DNA of 64,000 bases from Brachypterus glaber. Lineage: Eukaryota > Arthropoda > Insecta > Coleoptera > Kateretidae. Of this stretch, positions 53,161 through 64,000 are shown one piece after another (position 1 is the first letter of the stretch; every line of letters begins with the position of its first letter). The stretch covers positions 84,428,895 to 84,492,894 of the forward strand of contig OY294044.1 of the NCBI GenBank assembly GCA_958510825.1, given 5' to 3'. Both the position numbers and the translations under genes were made by a program. Under the pieces are notes generated by a model. It was not told the origin of the DNA and ran no database searches. It saw only the letters and a list, made by a program, of their open reading frames with translations.

Positions 53161-56100
53161 TAACCCAGAAATCACAGTCTGTTAATAAAAACTTAAAAAA
53201 CTCAACGTGAAAAAGTTTGGGTAAAAAAATTGACAACTTCCCCCTATTTGGCACGCCCCTGTTTAAAGTTACGAAATACAAATTACATAGGATGATAGCA
53301 TTTATCAATGTTAGAGCATGTGTAAAAATTCTTTACTGTGGTCACAATGATCCAGAGATATTAAATAATAACACTTTTTTCGCTCCCTTACGAGGGCCGT
53401 AGCTCCCTTAGTGCTCATTTTCGGACCAACCTTTATAGGAACTTTTTTTTCATATTTTTGCATGTAGAATTACCTCTTAAAATTAATGATCGAATACCTG
53501 AAACTAAATTTTACACAAATGTTATATTTAAATAATAATAAAATTGATAATCTTTAGATCAAAATTGTACTATATGGGTAAAGAATATGTGTTTAATATT
53601 TATTAAAAAAACGCACACCTAATTTTACTCTTCAGTACAGCTAAAAACTCACAAGGTTTTATAAATTTTCTAATGCAAATGGATTTGAGTTTAAGAGTTC
53701 ATTACTAAAGAGCCGCACTGAAGTAAGCGAAAAAAAATCCTAGTATACGGCAACTGCACCTTGTTTTTCTCGGTTTTCTTATATAATTAAAAATTGCTTT
53801 AGCATCCATTGTAGCTTTTGACCACCGATGATCCTTTTTCGGTTTGATATAAGAACCTAAGTTTTTCTCAATAAAACATTTCTTAAGAAACAGATCTATT
53901 TCTTGAACTGTTTTCACTAAAATTGAACCTCATCCATATCTCCTAATACTAAGGAAGACTGAGCATTTTTTCTCTTAAATTTCCACGATAAGTAAACTAA
54001 TTTTAAATTAAAATAAAGATAAAAAACACTTTTTTTACAAACTACTCGTATAACAGCAAAAAATAAACAAACATTTGACATATTTTGACGTTTTTTAACA
54101 AATGACACAAGACCCACTATAATCTATGAAAAATTGTTTGTCCCAATATTTAATGCAACCACTGTAATTAGCTAATTACTAAATTGCTGTGAATAAACAA
54201 ACATGTAGAATTCCTTAAGTCAAGAAATTATGAATAAAAACAAAAAACCTGGAAACTTATCGAAAACGGTTGGTTCTACGGTGTCAAAAGCACCTTATTT
54301 ATTTATTTTTAACCCAGGAATCATAGTCTGTTAATGAAAAGTTAAAAACCTCAATGTGAAAAAGTTTGGGGCAAAAAATTGACAACGCCCCCCTATTTGA
54401 CGCGCTCCTGTTTAAAGTTACCAAATAAAAATTACATAAGATGATAGCCTTTGTTAATGTTAGGACATGTGTAAAAATTCTTTACTGTGGTCACAACGAT
54501 CCAGAGATATTAAATAAAAAGTCTTTTTTCGCTACCTTACGAGGGCCGTAGCTCCCCTAGTGCTCATTTTCGGACCAACCTTTATAGGAACTTTTTTTCA
54601 TATTTTTGCATGTAGAAGCACCTCTTAAAATTAATGATCGAATACCTGAAACTAAATTTTACACAAATGTTATATTTAAATAATAATAAAATTGATAATC
54701 TTTGGATCAAAATTGTACTATATGGGTAAAGAATATGTGTTTAATATTCATTAAAAAAACGCACACCTAATTTTACTCTTCAGTACAGCTAAAAACTCAC
54801 AAGGTTTTATAAATTTTCTAATGCAAATGGATTTGAGTTTAAGAGTTCATTACTAAAGAGCCGCACTAAAGTAAGCGAAAAAAAAATCCTAGTATACGGC
54901 AACTGCACCTTGTTTTTCTCGGTTTTCTTATATAATTAAAAATTGCTTTAGCATCCATTGTAGCTTTTGACCACCGATGATCCTTTTTCGGTTTGATATA
55001 AGAACCTAAGTTTTTCTCAATAAAACATTTCTTAAGAAACAGATCTATTTCTTGAACTGTTTTCACTAAAATTGAACCTCATCCATATCTCCTAATACTA
55101 AGGGAGACTGAGCATTTTTTCTCTTAAATTTCCACGATAAGTAAACTAATTTTAAATTAAAATAAAGATAAAAAACACTTTTTTTACAAACTACTCGTAT
55201 AACAGCAAAAAATAAACAAACATTTGACATATTTTGACGTTTTTCAACAAATGACACAAGACCCACTATAATCTATGAAAAATTGTTTGTCCCAATATTT
55301 AATGCAACCACTGTAATTAGCTAATTACTAAATTGCTGTGAATAAACAAACATGTAGAATTCCTTAAGTCAAGAAATTATGTATAAAAACAAAAAACCTG
55401 GAAACTTATCGAAAACGGTTGGTTCTACGGTGTCAAAAGCACCTTATTTATTTATTTTTAACCCAGGAATCATAGTCTGTTAATAAAAAGTTAAAAACCT
55501 CAATGTGAAAAAGTTTGGGGCAAAAAATTGATAACGCCCCCCTATTTGACACGCCCCTGTTTAAAGTTACCAAATAAAAATTACATAAGATGATAGCCTT
55601 TGTTAATGTTAGGACATGTGTAAAAATTCTTTACTGTGGTCACAACGATCCAGAGATATTAAATAAAAAGTCTTTTTTTCGCTAGCTTACGAGGGCCGTA
55701 GCTCCCTTAGTGCTCATTTTCGGACCAACCTTTATAGGCACTTTTTTTCATATTTTTGCATGTAGAAGCACCTCTTAAAATTAATGATCGAATACATGAA
55801 ACACTCTGTATATGTACAATTGTGGCATTAAATATCGGGACAACCTCCAAAAAATTCGTGTAATTTTTATATTTTTTTCATGGATTATTTTAAAAATTAA
55901 AAACTAGGTTACTTCGTTTTGACATAACTGAATTAATTAGTTAAAGTTCACTGTCAAAACATATTAAATTAATAAATGAATGTTTATTGATAAATATATA
56001 TTCATTAAATTTTACAAAAATGTTGTTATATTTAAATAATAATAAAATTGATAATCTTGGGATCAAAATTATACTAAGTATATGGGTAAAGAATATGTGT

Positions 56101-56750
56101 TTAATATTCATTAAAAAAACACACATCTAATTTTACTCTTCAGTACAGCTAAAAGCACAAGGTTTTATAAATTTTTTACTTCAAATGGATTTGAGTTTAA
56201 AAGTTCATTACTGAAGAGCCGCACTGAAGTAAGCGAAAAAAAATCCTAGTATATGGCAACTGCACCTTGTTTTTCTTATATAATAAAAAATTGCTTCACC
56301 ATCCATTGTAGCTTTTGACCACCGATGATCCTTTTTCGGTTTGATATAAGAACCTAAGTTTTTCTCAATAAAACATTTCTTAAGAAACAGATCTATTTCT
56401 TGAACTGTTTTCACTAAAATTGAACCTCATCCATATGTCCTAATACTAAGGACGACTGAGCATTTTTTCTCTTAAATTTCCACGATAAGTAAACTAATTT
56501 CAAATTAAAATAAAGATAAAAAACACTTTTTTACATACTATACTATACTATACTGTTATACTCGTATAACAGCAAAAAATAAACAAAAATTTGACATATT
56601 TTGACGTTTTTTAACAAATGACATAAGACCCACTATAATCTATGAAAAATTGTTTGTCCCAATATTTAATGCCACCACTGTAATTAGCTAATTACTAAAT
56701 TGCTGTGAATAAACAAACATGTAGAATTCCTTGATTCAAGAAATTATTTA
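53161..56750. repeat. Tandem array of three ~1.15-kb units
   Basis: Unit 1 is 53161-54311, unit 2 is 54312-55460 (offset 1149 bp, very similar), and unit 3 is 55461 to about 56750. Each starts at 'acccag.aatca.agtctg'. Each then has the long-foldback right-arm motif ('gagggccgtagctccc.tagtgctcattttcggacc'), then a non-repeat segment with two short minus-strand frames. Unit 3 keeps an end 'acactctgtatat' and ~200 bp that units 1 and 2 lack, so the deletion came before the 1149-bp duplication. Confidence 0.85.
53705..54117 (-). other. Two adjacent short frames of unknown function in unit 1
   Basis: Minus strand: a 66-codon frame (54117-53917, contains SWKFKRKN and ends DMDEVQF), then a 70-codon frame beginning at a GTG at 53917 (EIDLFLKK, then IKPKKDHRWSKATMD). 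They are kept with few changes in unit 2 (55266-54866). In unit 3 only the second remains (56414-56208), with several replacements. I recognise no family. Preservation may only reflect the recent duplication. Confidence 0.3.
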
Positions 56751-57538
56751 TAAATAACAGTATACCTATCCGTTTTGGGAAGAACTTTTCTTATCTATCA
56801 GTAGAAGTTGATTACGTTCAGTAAATATTATCTAAATATTAACCATATATTTCGTTGGTGCAAGTAAAGCGTAATTAACCCAAAATTAATAATTAAATCC
56901 TGCGGTCTTCTGACTGCAGCATATGATCTTAGCCATTGCAATTAGCTAGATAATTATTAAACTCTTCACAGCGATATGGCTAGAAGAGTATTATTTATAA
57001 TAGGATTGTTTTAAATCGTCATAAAATACCAAAGATCAAATTATTTTACATTCTACATTCTACATTCTACATTCTTAAACTGACTATTTCACAAACAATA
57101 TATAGGCCAATCAAAACATTGCATTTTTAGTTTCTAGACCAATCAGATCAAATTGAATCTGATAATTTTTGCACATGTGCAATTATGGGTGGAAAAAACC
57201 GTTATTTTATTTCTTTTCAGTTAAAAACTAAACTTTTTAAATAAAAACAGCAATGATTTTTATTTAAATGCTAAAATATATGATAACAACTATTTTATTG
57301 GATTAATCTCAAGTATAAAATAACCCTCAAGCAAAGTTTAGACATTCGCGAACAAGTGAACATCGTGGTTTTAAAAAGCGCGGCAAAGTTGAAATTTAAA
57401 ATTTTAATTATAGTTGTAAAGTAATATTGTTGTTTAGTTCTTAAATTTTTAATTTAAATATGAAACAACATTAAACATGGTAAAATTATATACTTCCTTA
57501 TTTTGTTTGTGAAATAGTCTTTCAAAATACCATTCGGG
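56751..57538. other. AT-rich DNA, nothing recognised
   Basis: A short CTACATT tandem (57050-57075) is the only structure. Confidence 0.4.
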
Positions 57539-57652
57539 CATGTTGAATTATAAATATTTTTTTACTGAATATAAAAAAAACATTTTGCTTAAGGAAAATT
57601 CCAAGCAAAATATTTTTTTAATACAGTAAAAAAACTATCGATAATTCAACAT
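57539..57652. repeat. Palindrome ending at the assembly gap
   Basis: ATGTTGAATTAT (57539-57550) to 'tttgcttaagg' is mirrored by 'ccaagcaaaa' to ATAATTCAACAT (57641-57652). The right arm's last base is the last base before the run of N. Confidence 0.8.
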
Positions 57653-57852
57653 NNNNNNNNNNNNNNNNNNNNNNNNNNNNNNNNNNNNNNNNNNNNNNNN
57701 NNNNNNNNNNNNNNNNNNNNNNNNNNNNNNNNNNNNNNNNNNNNNNNNNNNNNNNNNNNNNNNNNNNNNNNNNNNNNNNNNNNNNNNNNNNNNNNNNNNN
57801 NNNNNNNNNNNNNNNNNNNNNNNNNNNNNNNNNNNNNNNNNNNNNNNNNNNN
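57653..57852. other. Assembly gap (200 N)
   Basis: Exactly 200 undetermined bases, a typical placeholder for a gap of unknown size. The two sides may not be truly adjacent. Confidence 0.95.
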
Positions 57853-57893
57853 TAACGGTACCAATGAAAATAGTATATTATTCAAAGATCGTT

Positions 57894-58071
57894 TAATAAT
57901 TGCTATTAATCAATGAAGGTGAATTTTGCGACACGAACCGATAGGTGAGTGGCGTAATGACCAGAATGATTAATAACTATTATACGCGTATAGAATACTA
58001 TACTTATTCCACGGCCGTTTTAAGGTTTAAACAGATTATTTTTATAGAGCCTTGGTTTATAGGCCTATTAA
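57894..58071 (+). repeat. Dispersed repeat, copy 2 of 2
   Basis: Partner of 30634-30813 in the same orientation. Confidence 0.8.
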
Positions 58072-58096
58072 TCATTATTTCTAAATCATCTCTGCT

Positions 58097-58209
58097 GAAA
58101 ATGACGGGTCTGGGCGGGTATAAATGGTGCATAAACCGGACTTGAGCTGATGAAATTCACTCGCTCAAGTCCGGTCTATGCTACATTTATACTCGCGCAG
58201 ACCCGTCAT
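58097..58209. repeat. Hairpin MITE with ~50-bp arms
   Basis: TGAAAATGACGGGTCTG...ACCGGACTTGAGC (58097-58148) is mirrored by GCTCAAGTCCGGT...CAGACCCGTCATTTTCA (58162-58209). GC content is well above the surroundings. Confidence 0.85.
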
Positions 58210-58280
58210 TTTCAATAGGGATAATATATAAAAATATTTTTATAATTTTGTTTAAAATTTAAATTTTCTGTCCTTATAAT

Positions 58281-58440
58281 ATACAGGGTGTTTATTTCCG
58301 GCGAAACCGGAAGTGAAACAAAAAAAATCATCCATTTTATTGCAAATGTTAAATTATATTAATCACCAAAGTTTCGTTTTTATCAAATGAAAGTTAACCT
58401 TAGTTTTAGGGGTGGACATAAATAAAACTCACCCGGTATA
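58281..58440. repeat. TA-flanked MITE, ends ACAGGGTGTTTATTT / AACTCACCCGGTATA
   Basis: 160 bp with short imperfect terminal inverted repeats and 'ccggcgaaaccggaagtga' near the left end. Related, decayed sequence is at 5170 and 6718. Confidence 0.6.
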
Positions 58441-59344
58441 CCAATTTTCATGAAAACTAACCCTCACCCCTCAAGGGGTGAAGTTAGATTTTTTTTTATT
58501 CTAAGATTCAGTTTCAGCAATTTTCAATTTTTTGTGAAAAAATATTGTATTTTCATAATTTCACCCCTTTTTCCACCCCAAGGTTTACCAATAATAATTC
58601 TAAGCGAGAACTCTTGGTAACAGACCTACATGCTAAATTTTGCTAAAACGCAAAAATACGCAAAAGAATTGAAATTTTTCGCTTACAAGACTTTCCCAAA
58701 ACTTAAAAAAAAAAATAAAACTTGAAAGCAAAAATATTTTGAAAATTTTAAAATGGGAAAGCAAAACTAACTATTAATTGGACAGTGTTATTTTAAAAAA
58801 GTTTAACTTACTGTCATCTCAAAATGTGGAAAAACATATTAGTGCATAAAAAAGACTTACTAATTAGAAGAGACAAATGCTTCTGATGTCAACCTCGTCC
58901 ATAGATCGGGTAGTCCTGGATTGAGTAGTCCCTAGATTAACCTGTTCTTTAACTGTTTCAAAAACTATCACTTTATTTTTGTCACACGGAACACTTTTTA
59001 TTAATTATTTATTTACTAAATTCACCAAACACATAATTTATAGACATTTAAAATTGTATTTCAGCCAGCTTTTAAATTAAATATGCTATTTTCAAAATCT
59101 GACCCATTTTATTTTTATTTCTTGCTAATATATCTGTTGATAATTTTTCTTAACTCGCGATCTAAATATTTTTGTCACTAATTTATATATAATTCTCGTT
59201 CCAGATCCTTCGGTTATAAATATTCCTTGTTTTTAAGACCTGCAAATAAAAATATTTGATTTAGTATATATTCATTTAGTTTAACATGTTTAGTATATTT
59301 TTAATTGATTTATTTTTCCATACTTTTGGCTCAAAAAATATTTG
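58441..59344. other. AT-rich DNA, no gene recognised
   Basis: Contains 'cctcaccccttaaggggtg'-like phrases (58468-58487) and a 'ttcaccccttt' partner at 58559, probably another decayed MITE. Confidence 0.4.
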
Positions 59345-59391
59345 TCACCCGGCATATAAACATTATTTAATGTTTATATACCGGGTGACAT
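59345..59391. repeat. 46-bp palindrome
   Basis: GTCACCCGG.ATATAAACATT is mirrored by AATGTTTATATACCGGGTGAC with a 3-bp centre. A second small hairpin (AAAGATTATGC/GCATAATCTTT) follows at 59393-59421. Confidence 0.8.
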
Positions 59392-59608
59392 AAAGATTAT
59401 GCAAACTATGCATAATCTTTCTTAGAAATGCCATGTTTTTATTTATATATTGATTCAAGAAAATAATTTACTAATAATATACCAGGATCCAAGAAAACTT
59501 TATTTAATTACACTAGTTTACAGGTATTTTCCCTCATTTTGGAGGTTTTTGTGGTCGAAAATTACAAATTTATTCTCAAAAATGTTCGCTCACGTCACAT
59601 TTTAAAAA

Positions 59609-60262
59609 TACACAGGGTAATTCTTTAAAAGGGTACATCCGCTGCAACTTTTGAATGGGATATGGTATAAACTTCAAATTTGAAATATGTATATCACACA
59701 ACAACAACTATTATTTGCCAGGTTTTTCAATTTTTTATTCGGTAAGACGGCGCCAGGGAGGCAGTGGGAAACAGTATTTAAATGACACCCTTGGTCTTGC
59801 GATAAGTCATTTTAAAGAGCTTATAATTTTCTATTTAACTATGTAATTATTTTTTAGATAGAGAAGGCATGTCCAATTAGTTAGTTTTCAAACGGAAGTC
59901 TCGGTAGCTCAGTTGGTAGAGCGCCAGGCCGGAAACCATGGGGACTCTGGCTCGGACCGAGACTGAGACCTGACTTTTTTCTAATTTTCTCTTCTGTCCG
60001 TTATGCCACTAATGACTCGTCAGTGGGGGACTATATTTTAAATCGAAACCTAGGTCTTGGAATACATCATTTTAAAGACGTCATGATGTCGCCTTAGCAA
60101 ATAAAAAGATTAAAAATATTGCAAATGATAGTTTTTGTTGTGTAATATGTCCAATGTACAATGTAGTTTTGGAATGTTCATTTCAATTCCAAAACTGAAG
60201 TTTATATCTCATCCCGTTCAAAAGTTACAGCGGAAGTACCCTTTAAAAGAATAACCCTGTAT
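59609..60262. repeat. TIR element carrying a tRNA-like sequence
   Basis: Ends ACACAGGGTAATTCTTTAAA and its inverse at 60240-60262. The inverted match runs about 110 bp (including 'cgctgcaacttttgaa.ggga' and 'caacaacaactatt'). The tRNA-like block lies near the middle. No transposase. Confidence 0.75.
59898..59964 (+). pseudogene. tRNA-like pseudogene (Ser-like GGA anticodon), T-arm damaged
   Basis: The 7-bp acceptor stem is perfect (GTCTCGG with CCGAGAC). The D-arm GCTCAGTTGGTAGAGC is canonical and includes the pol III A box. The anticodon stem is CCAGG with a one-base bulge on the other side; the loop CCGGAAA would place GGA as anticodon. The T-arm is shortened to about 15 bases and has no proper stem; the B box is reduced to GGCTCGGACC. 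A T6 tract (59975-59980) could end pol III transcription. At ~66 nt it is too short for a functional nuclear tRNA. Confidence 0.7.
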
Positions 60263-61444
60263 ATTTTAAAAAAGTGACGTGAGAAAACCTTTTTGGGAAT
60301 AAATTTGGATTTCTCGACCCCAGAAACTCCCAAAATAACCCTTTTCTCTGAGGGGGAGAAATACCTCTAAACTAGTATTTTTTAAAAAATTAATAAAAAT
60401 ATTTTTGTCATTCTAAAAACAACCAGACGTGATAAAATATTTTTGTCTGTATACTTGTTATCTGTACACATGTAAGTCCCAAAAAAAATAGAGTTTTCTG
60501 GGGTAAGACAAAAGTTAAAATTGGTAAACTTGTTTTATGTGCGGAGACTAAAAAGAACGCCTTTGCTGGATCTAAAAAATGTCCTCTCTACATTGGTATA
60601 TAATTACAATTATATACGTTCTACTTAGTATTAAGTACACATTTGGGTTAAATAATATTCACATTGCAACACTCGTGCTTTTTAAAAATATTATGAAACC
60701 CGAATAGTTTTGGTTTTCTATTTTGAAAGAACACTAATAGAATAATAGCGTTATTAATACAACAACATAGTGTTGTATATGCGCCAACCACAAATTGTAC
60801 TATAGTATAGTACTAACTATGACATAAGATCACGCTTGTTGTATTTATTACAATGTTATGTTGTTTACCTCTTAGTTCTACAAATGGTTGTTGTATCGTA
60901 TAACATATTTATGTTATAACATATTACAAAATATGGTTGGCACCTATATCACAACCACATTTCTATCAGTGTACCTTTTCTATTGTCAAATAAGTGTAAT
61001 TTTTAATTTATTAGTTTTTAGCTTTGGGCTATAGAGCGTAGATAAAATAGTTTATAAAATTAGTTTACAACTGGCATTTAGTGCACTCAAATGATGTTTC
61101 CACCTCGCTGGCGGGTAATGAAAAATCTTTCATTCTCGTGCACTAAAAGCTGAAGTTCTATGTTTGTTAAAATTTTTAATTTGTTTAATATACTTTATGT
61201 ATTTTATATACTTTATATACTATATACTTTATATACTTTATGTAAGGTTTAATTTATTTAGGTATCAAAATAATATGTTATACAGCTTATTTAATTAAAT
61301 TTATTCATGAATATGTTGTCAATTAGCAAATTATAATTAATTAAGAATGTATTTTGACTGAAAATGGTTTAAAACTATTTTGCACTTTATAGCTAGCTGG
61401 CATATTAACTAATGAAAATAAAGTTTTGTGCCTTATAAACGGCA
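60263..61444. other. AT-rich DNA, minor tandem sequence
   Basis: A loose TATACTTTA tandem lies at 61192-61242. An inverted 12-mer pair ('tttagtgcac'/'gtgcactaaa') is at 61076-61147. No gene. Confidence 0.4.
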
Positions 61445-61735
61445 AACTATTAAAATCTGTAAAGAAATTGCACTGCTCTAGTACAGAATTTTCACAATCA
61501 ATAAGAAAATCCCTACCAAAATGTCCTATAGCTGCTATTTCACGCTTTTTTGCGATCATCAGTGATCATATATTGGTATGGTGGCTTTCGCACCGACTGT
61601 GGAAAATTTAAAATACTTATCAAAAATAAGTATAACTGTACCGAGAGCGTACAAATTAGTGGCGCCATCTAATGTTTTCACAAAAGTACTACACATTAGA
61701 TATTGGCAGACCTGTAATCTGATAAGAATTATTAT
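61445..61735 (+). repeat. Dispersed repeat, copy 2 of 2
   Basis: Partner of 31000-31255 in the same orientation, with a short extra segment ('tggtatggtggctttcgcacc') in the middle. Confidence 0.8.
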
Positions 61736-62035
61736 TAATAAATAGGAACTGGCATTGAAACTATTTTTTTTAATTTGTTAATTTATAAAAATATTTGTTG
61801 AAATATCAACAAAAACCACAATATTCTTGATTTTGTGCTTTAAGCCTCCTTAAAAAAAATTTTTGAATTCTTTTAATTTCTTATCCTTTTTACATATTTG
61901 CATTACTTGGCCCGAAATGATTTTTTTTTATTTTTAAAGCGTCGAAAAAATATAAAGGAAGTATTTGCTTCACTTCACTTAAGTGGGTTTTAAGAAAATG
62001 TGGGTCTGCCTGTCCGTCTGTTTGTTCTATAACTT

Positions 62036-62402
62036 TTGAACGCACTGAAAGCTTTAATTTCCACCCATTTAGAGTTTTGCACTACAGTTCTTTTTAATGC
62101 TACTAAAAATCACGTCCAACAGTTACAAAAAATTCAAAATAGGGCTTTAAGATCTATATTAAAATGTAATAGGTTTACATCTATTAAATATATGTTAGAA
62201 ACATTGAATTTGATGAGCGTTAATCAGAGAATAGTGTATAAAACATTATACATAATTTATAAAATAAAAAGTAAAAACGTACCTAGTTATTTGTACCAAA
62301 ATATTGTGTTTCTTGGCGAAGTTTATAATTACCCGACTAGGACTAGGAATTACTTTTTTATTTGAGATTTGTAAAAGTGCAAAAACTTACAATAGTATAT
62401 AT
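62036..62402 (+). pseudogene. CR1/Jockey-like non-LTR reverse transcriptase, C-terminal fragment (first part)
   Basis: The frame from about 62036 shows the conserved tail of these RTs: STHLEFCTTV, LQKIQNRALRSIL, then 'MLETLNLMSVNQRIVYKTL', 'VPSYL' and 'TRTRNY'. The upstream catalytic part is absent; the sequence starts next to a 'gtccgtctgtttgtt' repeat. A stop at 62363-62365 and a frame change precede the point where a TIR element splits the gene. The rest is at 63433-63549. Confidence 0.8.
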
Positions 62403-63189
62403 CGTCGGCTTACAAGTAAAAGGCACTAAGTCACTTTTTTGCAAAAATGGGATTTTAATAGCACTGTAGTTCATTTTTGATGATCTATGTATAGGTGAAC
62501 CGAACTAACTTCTAGGTGGACTGCCAAGGAAGTTACCCCCTATACAAAACGCACCAATTTGATTTTGATTAAAATTTTATCTGGCAATAGGCACTAAGTT
62601 ACTTAGTGCACTTAGTGCATTTTACTTGTAGATTATTTCAAATATTTCTGCACTAAACGACTTTCTAAAAAGAGTTAATTTATAAAACTATGATTGCTTG
62701 AATCATTTTTATGATACAATATTGCGTTATTTATTGTACTGACAAACGCATTAAAATTTTAATTTTGCTCTTAAATCCTTGGTTACTACATAAATAACAA
62801 GAATATAAAAAAAAAACTAAAGTTCGCAGCCCTTAGAATTGCACCGCGAAGTGTTTTATCATTAAAAATGATTCATTATAATTATTGACTTTAGGATATG
62901 CTTCTTTGCCGGCACAGCCGATGGCCTCTGAAAACTGTCTTAATTCTGGCATAGTAAGCAGTTTCATATAATTAATACTAATTAATTTTATTAAAGTCCA
63001 AAATGGAAACTTTCTTAAACAATCAAAAAGTCCAAACCTTCTTTTAAAAATCTAGTTTTTGAAAAGGTATGTAAACATCTTGTTTTCTACTTTATAGTTA
63101 TACGTTTAATTAATAGAAGGGTTTTAATTTTAAATAGTTGTTTTTTATATTATTTTATTGACTTAGTGCTCTTTACTTGTAAGCCGACG
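62403..63189. repeat. TIR element of the CGTCGGCTTACAAGTAAA family, inserted in the RT fragment
   Basis: 787 bp. The left end is CGTCGGCTTACAAGTAAAAG; the right end is inverted '...tttacttgtaagccgacg'. The left 230 bp match the right half of 35664-36058 inverted, including the stretch 'atgatctatgtataggtgaac'. Confidence 0.85.
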
Positions 63190-63432
63190 TCGTGGGCCTA
63201 CAAGTAAAAGGCACTAAGTCCATGTCTTTTTTCAAATTTAGTTGAATTAAACTACTTCAATTTTTCTTTATTTAACTGCAAATGGGACATCATTATGTCC
63301 CATTGCAATTTGCGGTAGTTTTTTTCCAAAAACAATTATAACAAAAATTAAAAAACAACAATGAAAGTTAAATTTGTCAATATCTCAAAACCATGTTTTT
63401 GGACTTAGTGCTCTTTACTTGTAAGCCGACGA
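63190..63432. repeat. Second, shorter TIR element of the same family
   Basis: Starts 'cgtgggcctacaagtaaaag' (a mutated end) immediately after the first copy and ends '...ttacttgtaagccgacga'. The right portion matches 35664-35760 inverted ('caaaaccatgtttttggactt'). Confidence 0.8.
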
Positions 63433-63549
63433 TATTATAAGGGTCTTAAGTTATTTAATGATTTGCCAAGTAAAATAAAAAATTGTAATAAGTATAATTT
63501 ATTTAAACAATTGTTAAAAAATTATGTAATTCATAAAATTGAACTATTT
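63433..63549 (+). pseudogene. Non-LTR reverse transcriptase, last part after the insertion
   Basis: Continues the fragment of 62036-62402 with the family's closing motif YKGLKLFNDLP, then SKIKN and a stop at 63549. A short 3' UTR follows, ending in the AAACT tandem at 63617-63641. Confidence 0.8.
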
Positions 63550-63616
63550 TAAATGTGACTTGTTATATAAATTTATGATTTTTTTTTGTAAATAGCATTT
63601 TTGCTAAATAAAAGTT

Positions 63617-63641
63617 TTAAACTAAACTAAACTAAACTAAA
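63617..63641. repeat. (AAACT)n tail of the non-LTR fragment
   Basis: Four to five ACTAA units after an AATAAA (63607). Short tandem 3' tails are usual for the CR1-like group. Confidence 0.8.
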
Positions 63642-63650
63642 TACTGAATG

Positions 63651-63795
63651 TTTTTGCATATATGTGGAACCCCCCGACAGTTTCGTAAACATTCTGGTTG
63701 TTACAGTAATACTTAACGTTGTTATAGTTCTGGTAACTGTAACAACCAGTGAATGTTTACTAAACTCTTGTGGGGTTCCATATATGCAAAAACCT
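63651..63795. repeat. Hairpin MITE with ~60-bp arms
   Basis: 'tttttgcatatatgtggaacccc' to TGGTTGTTACAG (63651-63706) is mirrored by CTGTAACAACCA to 'ggggttccatatatgcaaaaa' (63736-63795). Frames on both strands are mirror translations of the arms, not genes. Confidence 0.85.
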
Positions 63796-64000
63796 TTGGT
63801 ATTTACCACGGTAACGAAAAAAAAAAAAATAAAAAAAAATCCGTTACATATGATCACTTTGCGTCACGTAAAATATGGGTAACATCGGTTAACCCTTCTG
63901 CGTTGTTAGGGTCTTTTTTGATCCAAATGCGATTTGTTTTTGTTGTAACTTCTTTTTGACTTCTCCTATTTAGGTGAGATTTCTTGACTTTTATTTTGTT
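63796..64000. other. Window end, nothing recognised
   Basis: Poly-A tract at 63817-63838, then A/T-rich DNA. Confidence 0.4.

Noticed and set aside
59898..59964. Functional tRNA-Ser gene
   Set aside because: The T-arm is incomplete, the anticodon stem has a bulge, and tRNA-Ser would need a long variable arm.

Overview
This is a gene-poor, very AT-rich eukaryotic window built almost entirely from transposable elements, foldback repeats and their debris. I could identify no host protein-coding gene. The mix of element types points to an arthropod, most likely an insect: a Dong/R4-type retrotransposon in TAA repeats, a BEL/Pao LTR element, a Penelope-like element with a GIY-YIG endonuclease, a CR1/Jockey-like 3' fragment, a tRNA-derived SINE, TTAA-flanked MITEs and TA-flanked long foldback elements. 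The species cannot be named from the sequence.

Layout. 1-2340 holds two foldback elements and AT-rich DNA. 2346-4352 is a 5'-truncated, frameshifted Dong/R4-type retrotransposon sitting between two TAA microsatellites. 5362-6295 is a 0.93-kb inverted repeat. 7393-13337 is a compound Penelope-like insertion: an inverted end fragment, a truncated copy and a complete 814-codon copy, with an 11-bp direct repeat on its two flanks. 14-30 kb is a patchwork of foldbacks, MITEs and nested elements. It includes a second family of hammerhead-ribozyme repeats (17.6 kb and 26.4-27.4 kb) and a FLYWCH zinc-finger relic. 30-37.5 kb holds a SINE, two copies of a ~1.2-kb long-arm foldback, relatives of that family, and a GC-rich segment that may be a Helitron end. 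37.5-44.3 kb is mostly AT-rich DNA with small MITEs and a recent tandem duplication.

44309-50561 is a BEL/Pao LTR retrotransposon. Its 1478-codon pol frame is intact, its gag is broken in two places and its 5' LTR is partial. 53161-56750 is a tandem array of ~1.15-kb units. 57653-57852 is an assembly gap of 200 N directly beside a palindrome. 57.9-64 kb holds further hairpins, a TIR element carrying a tRNA-like sequence, and a non-LTR reverse-transcriptase fragment split by a pair of TIR elements.

How the parts relate. The autonomous-looking enzymes are the Penelope RT-endonuclease (12.8 kb copy) and the BEL pol polyprotein. The Dong and CR1/Jockey-like copies are dead. The many foldback and TIR elements carry no transposase and would depend on enzymes encoded elsewhere. 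Six hammerhead-type self-cleaving ribozyme motifs in two families are the most distinctive RNA features. All matches were made by eye; alignment scores and RNA folds were not computed.
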